A stretch of DNA of 64,000 nucleotides, taken from positions 27,123,777-27,187,776 of the forward strand of contig OX352761.1 of the NCBI GenBank assembly GCA_947095585.1, written 5' to 3'. The notes below the pieces were generated by a model, which worked only from the letters and a program-made list of their open reading frames with translations, made no database searches and was not told the origin of the DNA. Both the position numbers and the translations under genes were made by a program. Positions 1 through 9,800 of the stretch are shown one piece after another; position 1 is the stretch's first letter; every line of letters begins with the position of its first letter. Origin of the DNA: Nephrocerus scutellatus (Eukaryota > Arthropoda > Insecta > Diptera > Pipunculidae).

Positions 1-86
1 ACAACGCTATCAAAAAAGTTTACAAAAAAAAAACCTAAAGTGGAATAGCAGACGACAAGAGCGACGCGACAACGACGGTTAACACC

Positions 87-129
87 ATGAGTTGGAAATT
101 TCGACAGCTTTTTTGGAATTCACAGAGAG
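87..129 (+). CDS. putative first coding exon (probably of the fid-like methyltransferase)
   Basis: An ATG at 87 in a good fly start context (acaccATGa) opens a 14-codon frame, MSWKFRQLFWNSQR, that ends at a strong splice donor, GAGAG|GTGAGT, with the intron starting at 130. The exon ends in phase 1. The sequence before it is purine and CGA rich, as fly 5' leaders often are. No downstream exon with this continuation lies close by. boss starts with its own signal peptide at 6880, so this is not a boss exon by any obvious route. The next phase-1 acceptor that opens a conserved reading frame is at 37772, in front of the Trm9-like methyltransferase. Joining the two gives an uninterrupted frame. 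The exon is too short to identify by similarity, so its assignment is inference. Confidence 0.45.
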
Positions 130-299
130 GTGAGTAAAAATGTTTTTGGGTAATGTTTGCGGACGTTATTAGCGCAACAATTAACTACTATAGCAATTGA
201 ATCGGTCTAGAAATATGTATACCTTCGTATTAAATAAATTTGTTGTGTTTCTATACTTTTTGTAATAGCTTCATATACAGAAGCCCTAATTTAGAAAGT

Positions 300-2892
300 G
301 TCTCATCATGTCTGACTACAAGTTAGATGCACTGTCTGACTCTATAACTAGAATTTTATCGCTTGATCCATTTTCTGAAATCGTCATTGCGGGTGATTTC
401 AATATACACAATTCTACTAGTTGGATTCGCCATTAAGGCTAAACAACACCACAAGGAAGGGATGTTGAGTTATTTGCTGATTTCAACACTCTCATTCAGC
501 TTGTGAATGAACCCACTAGAATTCCAGACATTGTAAGTCATAACGCTAATACCCTTGACTTGTTTCTAACCTCTCATCCTAACAAATACACCGTCAGTGT
601 ATCATCACCTCTAATCTCTTCAGACCATTGTTTAGTATCAGCAAATTTCTCGTTTTCGAACCACGCAGTTAAAGGGAAAACCCCTAAAAGAAAAGTATGG
701 TTACACGAGAAAGCCGACTGGGATGGCCTCAACAATTTCTTTAGGAGTATTAACTGGCCACTTAATGCCAATAGTGGTTTGGATGCCATATCTTATACGA
801 TCACAAACATAATCCAGCAAATTTATTCCTTCCAGGAAAAAGTGTATCAAACCAAAGGAAAATGCTTGGTATGATTTAAGCTGTAAAGAGGCTACTAGGA
901 ACCGGGTGGTATGCTTTCGGATATATAAAAAAAACCCCACTGTGAAAAATCGAACCTAATTTAGACGAGTCAGAAATACCTTAGACGAGTCAAATTCGAC
1001 CATGACCAGAGAGTGAGACAAAAAATACTTCAATATCCTAAAGGAAATAAAAAATGTTGGTCATTCGTGAAACGAATTAAAAATACTGCCTCGTCTTCAA
1101 TTCCAACGCTCATTTACAATGACATTCCAACTCTCAGCTCCATAGACAAGGCCAATCTGCTTGCTTTACACTTCGCAGCTAGTTCCACGCTACCAGATAA
1201 CGCGTTGTCGCCGCCGGTACTCGCAAGAGTCGAATCCTCTATGGTACAGATATACTCTTATACTCGTTTAGTAACTAGAGTAATAAATGATCTCAACATT
1301 CATTAATCGGCTGGGCCAAATGTTATTCCCGTTATAGTTCTGAAGAGGTGTTCTTCAACGTTGGCATTGCCACTGCGCAGGCTTTTCCAGTTCTCTGGAG
1401 TCTTCTCAAGGAATTGGAAAACAGCCTTTATTAAGCCTGTTCCTAAAAAAGGCGAACCGTCATCTCTTTCCTCATTCCGACCAATTGCGTTAACATCCAT
1501 ACTTTCTAAGGTAATGGAAACGCTAATCAATCGTAAGCTTATGCAATACCTTGAATCACGTGAAATCCTTGGCGACCAGAAGTAAAGTTTTCGTAGGCAA
1601 CGTTCTACAAGTGACCTGATGGCTTATCTCACTGAAAAGTGGAACCAGTCTATGCACAAATTTGGTGAAAGCAAAGTTGTTGCACTCAAGCTCTTTTGCC
1701 GAAAATAAATGTCTATGGAATTGATAAGGCCCTGCTTGATTGGACAAGTAACTACCTTTGTGGCCGTTCAATTCAAGGTCGTATTGGATGGTTTTAAATC
1801 CAGTGTTCTCCGCATAAACGCCGGTGTTCCCCAAAGCTCTGTTTTGTCTCCGACGCTCTTTTTCATTTTCATTTATGATCTCCTATCCGCTACTTCTAAT
1901 CCAATTCTTTCGCTGACGACAGCAATCTTAGCTTTTCATATGAGTTCGTGCTTTCTGCACGCCCCTCTTCATCACAAGTGGAACTCGAACAATTCACGCA
2001 CATTAAATTCTGACCTTGACAGCATAACAATGTGGGGACTACACAATAGAGTAGAATTTAACGCTTCCAAAACCCAATTCTGTCTACTGTCGTCTAAGCG
2101 TAATTTACACCCCCAACCTTTATCTATGAACCGATCTTGCATCGAGGAAACTGAAAAACTCGCAATTCTCGGTATGTGCGTCAACAACAAGCTTCGTTGG
2201 AACGACCACATATTTGTCATCGCCAAGAATGCTGCGAAATGTTTAGGTTTTCTAAAACTGTGCTAGATGTACTTGACTCCTTCAGATTTTGCTACTATTT
2301 ACAAGGCATATATTCGCCCTAAACTTGAATACAACTGTATTGTCTGGGCAGGTGCCCCCATAACCACATTGAATCTCTACAAGACAGAATTCAGAACCGC
2401 GCGATAAAACTTATTGGTGGCGTAAATATCGCGAAAAGAATCGAATCGCTTGAACATCGTAGGAATATTTCCTGCTTGTCACTGTTTTATCACTTTTTCT
2501 ACAAGCAGTGTTCAAAAGTGTAAACCTACTTGGAATGAAAAACACATTAGGTTCTTTAAAATGTATAATATCGACTGACTTTATTTCCTCATACAATGTA
2601 CTTCCTACCAATACCTAATGCAGAGAGCGACCATTATTATATTTATGAGTATATGTGTATAAGATGAAGAGGCGACAGAGTGTTGCCACTGAGTAATCCT
2701 GCTACAACTAAGAGACGACAGAAAGTTGCCACTGAGTAATCCTGCTACAAAAGAAATACCCAAATGTATCCCGCCCATTCTTGCACCCACCCGTAATACC
2801 CGTGCCTCAACTCGAGCCTACGGGTCTCTATTTTCCTCTCCCTAATTTCCTAATACCACGCTGTGCTAAGCGTGTGTACAAATAAAAAAAAG
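300..2892 (+). mobile_element. LINE-J copy, CR1/jockey-like non-LTR retrotransposon, degenerate
   Basis: Fragments of one LINE reading frame follow each other in order across several stops and shifts. The endonuclease part (about 340-870) has the motifs EIVIAGDFNIH and SSDHCLVSANF. The reverse transcriptase part (1361-2270) has WKTAFIKPVPKKGE, FRPIALTSILSKVMETLI and INAGVPQSSVLSPTLFFIFI. The thumb and C-terminal part (2130-2560) has LGMCVNNKLRWNDHI and SLEHRRNISCLSLFYHFF. The catalytic FADD-like box is not readable. A short A-rich tail follows at about 2880. All frames are broken, so the copy is dead. The clade is judged from motifs only. Confidence 0.8.
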
Positions 2893-2991
2893 CTAGAAAA
2901 CAGCATTTGCACTGAAGTTAAGAATATCCAAATACAGAGTTAAGACTAGAAGGAGCTTAGAGTATTATAAAAAAGCTTTATCAATCTAGAC

Positions 2992-3271
2992 GTGGGCACC
3001 GTGGCTCATTAGAAAAGAGCATGGCTACTTAGCAGGAGGTTTTTGGTTTGAATCCCAGCAACACCAAAAAGTATTTTTCACGGTGTCCCACCTCTCGCGT
3101 ATGGGTGACAAACGTTCCGAGAGTAATAACTTGTCACGGCAATCTTCTCAATTCGCCGTTCGGAACTGTCCCTTCCATTTGTGTCCAAAAATATACGTGC
3201 CAACACAAATGGTCGCGAGAAGCTAGGTCTTGGACCGCAACGGTCTGTCGCGCTGAATATTGTTAATATTA
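2992..3271 (+). mobile_element. SINE-1 copy, full length, with 14-bp target duplication
   Basis: The head resembles a tRNA gene: a box A-like GTGGCTCATTAGAAAAGAGC and a box B-like GGTTTGAATCCC about 40 bases later. A conserved body follows (CCACCTCTCGCGTATGGG, GACAAACGTTCCGAGAGTAA, GACCGCAACGGTCTGTCGCG), ending in an ATT-rich tail. TTATCAATCTAGAC occurs at 2978-2991 and again at 3272-3285, flanking the element exactly. That is the hallmark of LINE-driven insertion. This is the cleanest member of the family in the window. Confidence 0.8.
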
Positions 3272-3299
3272 TTATCAATCTAGACAGGTTTTTAACTGG

Positions 3300-4790
3300 T
3301 GTGTGTCATGATAGAAGTTAGCATATCAGAAAAGAACAGCCCACAATTTGCATACGAAATGGATTTTGCACTTTACCACCTCTTATAGATAAGATTCGTT
3401 CGCTAAACTAACGCACTTCTATCATTGCATAGATTGAGGATTATTTATGGAACATAAAAGTTGTTTTGAATGGAATCTCTTCAAATTCTCATGGGATCAA
3501 TGCTGGCGTGTCACAAGTTTCATGCTGGTCGCATACGCTCTTCTTGATATACAGTGTGTATCACTTAGGTGGCAAATATTTAAAGGGGTGATTCCTTGGT
3601 TCATTTTGTGAAGAAAAGTAGTAGCAAAAATTTCACCAACTGTGGTGTACGTTGCGTTTTAATGCGAAGAGATATACTTTTGACCTTACATCACTTCACA
3701 CCCTGTTACTCTTGAACGCTTCTAGCTACAAGGCCACTGTTGGTGAAAATTCAATTTTTAAGGTCAAACAATGTATATTTTTTAAATTCTTAAAATCATT
3801 ATCGATATGAAAGTCGTCAAAATCACAAAAACTTTTTTTTAATATTAATTTAAATCGCGGTTATCTCGATAAATGCTCTTTAAATTTTATTTTCAAAAAT
3901 GCAGTATTAAAGCCTATTTAATTTTATACAAATCCATTTCACAATATTAATGTATTCGGTTAACTGGAGCAGGGTTACAATTGGAAGTTTTTAAAAATTA
4001 CCGAAAACGTACTTCTGACCTTACATGACTTCACACCCCATAACTCTTGAACGCTCCAGCTACAAGGTCACTGTTGGTCATCCAATACAATTGTTTTCAA
4101 GAAATTTACCAATGAATTTAATATAAGTATTTGCCACCTAAACGGATACACTCTGTATATCAATGACCTGTTGTCTTCTACAACCTGTGATATCCATTCA
4201 TTTGTTGATGATACAACGCTATCGTCTTCCATTGAGTTTGTCAATCAAAAAGAATGCAATTCTCGCTTGATTGGCTCGCAAGATTTAATGAATACGGCTA
4301 TTCTATTGAACGTTCAAGTCATTCTTGATTGGGGCAGATCTAATAAGGTGGAATTTAACCCGAATAAATTCCATGTATGGGGTAGAGCCCCAAAAAAAAA
4401 ATCTTGATAGAATTCAGAATAGATTTGTCCATGTGAAGAAGAAAAAGAAGAAGAAGATAATGATACGATTCTTTGATTCTTTGGAGCATAGACAAAATGT
4501 GAGCTTTAGCAGTTTCCTACAAATTTTACTACGGTAGATGCTCTTTAGAAACCCGTTCTCCAATTACGGGTCCCTTTGTTTGCAAGACAAACACTCATGT
4601 CAGTTCGAAACAACATAGATTTGCCATAAAACCATTTTCACGTAGAATTCAACATTTCAGATCCTCTTTTATCCGAGAGTGGCATCGATGCGGAATCAAT
4701 TGCTTTCCGTGTCTATCGTAACTTTAAATCTACAGTCCTTCAAAATAGCCGTCAACAAGTTCAAGGACCGAATTGTTATTAGATAGATAG
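3300..4790 (+). mobile_element. LINE-J related copy, interrupted by a MITE
   Basis: Reverse transcriptase fragments lie on both sides of the MITE at 3552-4155. To the left is GINAGVSQVSCWSHTLFLIY, the strand before the catalytic box. To the right is DLLSSTTCDIHSFVDDTTLS, which contains FVDD in place of the usual FADD or YADD, followed by WGRSNKVEFNPNK. A C-terminal part (4480-4760) reads FDSLEHRQNVSF and later RSSFIREWHR, IQSFK-like. A GAA-rich stretch at 4437-4456 has expanded inside it. The copy is 5' truncated and frame-broken. Confidence 0.7.
3552..4155 (+). mobile_element. 604-bp MITE with about 35-bp inverted ends and TA duplication
   Basis: The left end begins CAGTGTGTATCACTTAGG and continues TGGCAAATATTT. 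The right end is its inverted match (AGTATTTGCCACC ... GATACACTCTG). Each side is flanked by TA. Removing the element and one TA restores the interrupted LINE reverse transcriptase frame (Leu-Ile-Tyr-Ile-Asn-Asp). This points to a Tc1/mariner-type target site. No coding capacity is seen. Two similar stretches of about 70 bases, at about 3677-3740 and 4013-4080 (both with GACCTTACAT and TCTTGAACGCT), form an internal direct repeat. Confidence 0.75.
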
Positions 4791-4909
4791 CCCACCTTAT
4801 TGCCGTGGCGTAAGTTATTCAGGGAGTTCTCCTTTGGCAATAACTTTAAATAGAAAACAGGTTTTGATCCATTTGTCATTGTTATATCAAAGCAGATATA
4901 TTAATGTAA

Positions 4910-5114
4910 TAATAATAAAAATATTCGGCGCAACAGACCGTTGAGGTCCAAGGCCTAGCTTCGCGCGACCATTTGTGTTGTGCATGTTAATTCACAATTT
5001 AAGGCCGGTTCCCAAAGGCGAATTGAGAAGCTTTCCGTTACAAGTTATTACTCTCGGAACGTTTGTCACCCATTCGCGAGAGGTGGGACACTCTAAAAAA
5101 TACTTTTGGTGTTA
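4910..5114 (-). mobile_element. SINE-1 copy, 5' truncated
   Basis: The reverse complement carries the conserved SINE-1 body and tail, from TAACACCAAAAGTATTTT through CTCGCGAATGGGTGACAAAC to GACCTCAACGGTCTGTTGCG and an ATT-rich tail. The tRNA-like head with boxes A and B is missing, as expected from 5' truncation during insertion. Confidence 0.65.
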
Positions 5115-5244
5115 CGGAAAATTGCTCCGACCAATACAGAGGCATATATTGGAGATGGTGATCAATCTTTTTAAAATATTTTTTTTTTTCATCCACGTGA
5201 AATCAATATTAAAATATTAAATATATAAATATTAAAATATATCA

Positions 5245-5545
5245 ATATTGAGTCATACCACGGACTCTTTGCTAGAACTCCCTATGGTATCTTCGTTGCG
5301 AAGCAAACAATCTAATTTGATTCTCGGAAGCAGTCTTTCTTGGTGATGCAATCCACGCTCGTAGCACCATATCAACAAGATAACGGTCCCAGTCGACGTT
5401 AAAACCTGGGTACGTTCGTATAGTTATCAGGTTCGGGTTGGGGCGTGGTTGCTGGTCGCTCCATCAGGAGATACCCAGGTGGCGTTGTAGACATTCTTAT
5501 GTACAAACCTTGTACTCGCAACGATCAATTTCATATCTCTAGGTA
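5245..5545 (-). mobile_element. LINE-R fragments (RTE-type), joined
   Basis: The minus strand matches two separate parts of the LINE-R endonuclease region seen more fully at 59305-61730. One is the stretch around CGGACTCTTTGCTAGAA. The other is the stretch encoding the end of the endonuclease (WVSPDGATSN, then residues matching VRTYRG). Internal sequence has been lost between them. Confidence 0.6.
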
Positions 5546-5659
5546 GCCCTTCGATTGCATAGAAATTTATTTCCGACAAAAGAGCTTGCTGTAAAACTGG
5601 AAATATCGAGTGCAACAAATTTGCTTTCTCTAAATTCGTGAATGACCAGTTCCACATTT

Positions 5660-5946
5660 CCACATTGCTCAGTATAAATGCGCATCGCTACTGAGCAGCA
5701 GGTTCGTGGTTCGAATCCCAGTAACACCAAAAGTATTTTTCACGATGTCCTACCTCTTGCAAATGGGTGACAAACGTTCCGAGAGTAATAAATTGTAACG
5801 GGAAGCTTCTCAATTCGCCGTTCGGAACCGGCCTTAAATTGTAGGTCCTTTCCATTTGTGTGCAAAAATATACATGCTTAACACGAATGGTTGCGAGTAG
5901 ATAGGCATTGGACCGCAACGGTCTGTCGCGCCGAATATTATTATTG
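5660..5946 (+). mobile_element. SINE-1 copy, near full length
   Basis: A tRNA-like head with box B GGTTCGAATCCC at about 5707 is followed by the whole SINE-1 body (CACGATGTCCTACCTCTTGC, GACAAACGTTCCGAGAGTAA, GACCGCAACGGTCTGTCGCG) and a short AATATTATTATT tail. Box A is eroded. A clear target duplication was not found. Confidence 0.7.
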
Positions 5947-5961
5947 TGCCTTCAGATCACG

Positions 5962-6160
5962 TTACCTTCGAAAACCACACTGCCGGTCGCTAAGGATTTC
6001 CCGTGGTTCAAGATAATGCATAATCTTACGATTAATCAGCGTTTCCATGACATTAGAAAGTACGGATGTTAGCGCTATGGGTTCGTACGAGAAAAGAGAT
6101 GGCAGTTCGCCTTCTTAGGAATAGGCTGGATAAAGGCGAAAGTAGATCCGTCCCATATTA
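5962..6160 (-). mobile_element. LINE-J reverse transcriptase fragment
   Basis: Read on the minus strand this matches the fingers region of the LINE-J copy at 1400-1600. It includes a run resembling FIQPIPKK and then the stretch corresponding to KVMETLINRKLMQYL. It has stops and is about 200 bases long. Confidence 0.55.
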
Positions 6161-6879
6161 TTAATTTATTTGGGACCCTGAAGTAGTTTTTGCCTCAGAT
6201 TCGGTTATAGTCGAATCTGACTCGTCTAACTCGTTCAAATTTTTTCGGTTTTCGACAGTGGTGATTCTTAATATAACCGAAAGAAAAACTCTCCGTAGCT
6301 TCTTTGAGCAGCAGCAAACCACGACACTCTTTGACTCTTCGTCAGTCGAGTGATTGAGTGTGATTATGAACTCCAAGCTCGTAAATGTATGTGGTGCTGA
6401 GGTTTTAAACCACCATCAGGTTATTCCTACATTTACTAAATATTTTATGTTTGTCAAATACGGTCGCTGATAATAAGAAAGGAAAAGTCCAGTTTTTTTT
6501 TTTAAAAAAAGTACATCGGTTCTGTTGCACAGATAATCAGTATTCGCAATTATGACGAAAATAAAAAAGAACACTGATAAGAAAAGTTGTTCGCACATCT
6601 GCCGCAATGGAATCCCCCTAGAAGCCGATATACTGATATTCTTTATTTTCTTTATCTTAATCTGAGTGTGGGAGTCAATATTTTTGGGTTTTTTGGTTTA
6701 TTCTACCTTGCAGCTTCCTGGGGTACTATAACAAATACCAGTTTTCTGAAGCCAAACGATCCTTAAACGCCGTACAATTGTGCCGATATAAATTTTGGCT
6801 TCACCTCTATCTCTGTATTATGTTGACATAAAGGTTTTAACTAAATTATTGTCACTTTTTTAATTAATTTTAAAATCCA
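6161..6879. other. upstream region of boss, no clear gene
   Basis: This is AT-rich sequence between the last LINE fragment and the boss start codon. I see no long frame and no recognisable repeat. Any boss promoter and 5' UTR should lie here, or further left if there is a noncoding first exon. No clear TATA or initiator could be picked out with confidence. Confidence 0.4.
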
Positions 6880-9800
6880 ATGAATGAATTTTGTATTCTA
6901 GCAACGTTATGGCTCTTGATCGCCTTAAATCTACTGACGATCGCAATGGCAGGCAGTGGAGGAGCAAAAAAAGGAACTGCTTCGCCGACGACGAAAAAGA
7001 TCACAACGACGACGACGGCGGCACCATCATCAACCACGGAAGCAGGAAGCACATCGCCAGCCATACCGGAAATCTGCATTGAAGGCATTAGAGCACATGA
7101 TAGCGACAACGAAGATCATACGAGTAACGGTGATAGTAGTTTAGTTCAAGTAATCGAAGGCGATGTGATGGTCTCGGTAATGACCAGTGATCCACTTTCG
7201 GCAATGTTCATCATAAATCGAATAAATCAGGCGAAACTGTTTGATGGTGATTTCGAAATGGGCAAGTTGATCGCATAAAAAAAAGTGTATCGAGTGTAAA
7301 TTTAAAATAAAACTTCTTCTCATTCAGGAATTCGAGCTATTACAGTCGAGAACGAGGATATCGGCGAAAAACTCCTTCTGCAGGAAGTGCAGTACTTGCA
7401 GCAATGTGTGGAGCATCCTATTGGGCTATTCGTCGATTATGATTTATACAATTCATTGCATCACATTATCGAAGATCTGGAGTACTATATTTGGCCAATA
7501 CCATCGACGCGTGCCTTCTTTTTCCCAAAAGTCGCCCATTTACTTTACCAAATGCCATGGGGCGATAAAGTCGCCTCCGTAGAGATTCTCGCTGAAAGTT
7601 TGGATGTTTACAATGATTTTATGGATGCTGCACGCCATGAGAAGCTCTGCCTAATGCATTTCCGCAGTGCGGATAATGTGTACATATTATTTGGTAATAA
7701 AATGGCCAGCAACTTTAGAGAGAATGGAACGATATTTGCCGTGCCAACAGCACGCACAGACCGAAGTTTTATTTCAGGTAAAATTTTTTTATTAAAAATT
7801 TAATCAGAATAGGAGACCAAGACAATAATAGGAGGAGATTAGGAAATTATTTAACTTGACTTGACCCCTTTTGTCTATATTTTCGACTACTTTGAGGTCC
7901 TTTTTAACCACCTTCCACACTATCTAGAGAGCTGAAATTTTGTGAGTGTCTAAATCCAAAATAGGATTTTTTTATATTAAACGTATGACGCGTGTCGCGT
8001 GTGATGGGTTGAATTTTTTTTCGACTTTTTGAGATACCTTTTAGCTGAAATTTTCAGAGTATCTAAGTCCAAAATATAATTTTTTATACTCCGCGTATGA
8101 CGCGTGTCGTTTGTCACATGTGGCGCGTGTGATGGGTTGAATTTTTTTTCGACTTCCTTGAGGTTCTTTTTAACTAACTACCACACGACCTAGAGTTCTA
8201 AAATTTAGTGAGTATCTAAGTCCAAAATAGCATTTTATATATTCCGCGTATGACGCGTGGCGCGTGTGATGGGTTGAAATTTTTTTTGACGTCTTTGAGA
8301 TCCTTTATAACCAACTTCCACACGACCTAGAGAGCTAAAATTAAGTGAGTATCTAAGTCCAAAATAGCATTTTATATATTCCGCGTATGACGCGTGGCGC
8401 GTCTGATGGGTTGAATTTTTTTTTACGTCTTTGAGATCCTTTCAAACCAACTTCCACAAGACCTAGAGAGTTGAAATTTTGTGAGCAGCTCAATGTCAGG
8501 GGCCAATTGATATCCCGCGTTTGACGCTTGTCGTGATTCGGGTGTGGCGCGTGTCTTGATTCGCGTGTGAAGCGTGGAAAAAAGAAAATACTTTGAAACT
8601 TCCCCGACTTCAAAAAGAGATATTTTGGCGATTATATAAAAATAACAGCATGGCCTCAACATTGAAGCGGAACAGTCTTTATCATCATCATCATATTTGG
8701 GATTTGGCTCTACAACCGGTGTCCGGTCCTGGCCTCCCGCAAAAAATCTTTCCACCGGTTCCGATTTCAAGCCGATGTCATACAATTTGGCATCCCTAAA
8801 CTCTGAGTGTCCTGGTCTACCCCATCCTTCCAGCGTAGGCTTGGCCGGCCTCGCTGTCGTGTTCCATAAATCCTACCGCAAAGGACTTTCCGAGCAAGAT
8901 CCTCTTCGCTCATGCGAGCTAGGAGTCATGCCCACCGGAGCCTACCGAGCTTAATTTTCTTCAAGATGTCGACATCGCGGTAACGCTTGTTGACCTAATC
9001 ATTGTATAGTCTCCGGGATCGTCCTTCCTCACATACGAGGCCAAAAATTCTCCGTAAGACTTTTCTCTCGAACGCGGCTAAAAGGTCAGATGGTTTTTTG
9101 CTAAACACCCAAGTCTGGGATCCATATGTACTGGTATGACCATTGACTTTTACACCAGCAGCTTGGATGTTATGGTTAAATTCCTGGATTTGAAGAGCCA
9201 CATTTGACAGACTATAGTAGGCTTTGTTGGCTTTAAGCAGCCGTGCGCGTATTTCTGGTTTCATGCTGTTATCGGCTGCTACAGTTGACCCAAGATTGTT
9301 AAGGGATTGCACTACTTCGCGCTTCACTATATGAATTGAGGGACCAATGTTGGATCTTCTACTCGCAGACGTGGCCACCATGTACTTTGTTTTGCTCTCA
9401 TTTATGTGCAGCCCCAGATTTCGTGCCGCCTGCTCGATCTGGATGAAAGCTTCTTGTACAGCTCTTCGGTTTCTACCAACGATATTAATATCGTCTGCGT
9501 AAGCCAGTATCTGAATGGGCCGTTACGTCAGAGTCTCGGATCACTTTCTCCAACGCCAGGTTGAAGAGGACGCAGGCCAGTCCATCCCCTTGTCGGAGCC
9601 CGTTATAGATGTGTAAGGGCTTGATAGTGAGCCGGATATTTTTACTTGGCTTATAACATTGGTCATGGTCAACCTACATAGTCGTGTCAGTTTATTTGGG
9701 ATGCCGAATTCTCTCATGGCTTTATAAAGTTATACTCTGGCTATGTTATCAGTCTATAAAAAGATGGTGTAGTGAGTTTTGAAACTCTAGACATTTTTCC

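Noticed and set aside
8423..8785. 120-codon open frame on the minus strand
   Set aside because: It spans the edge of the GACGCG array and the 3' end of LINE-R, so it is a chance read-through of two repeats.
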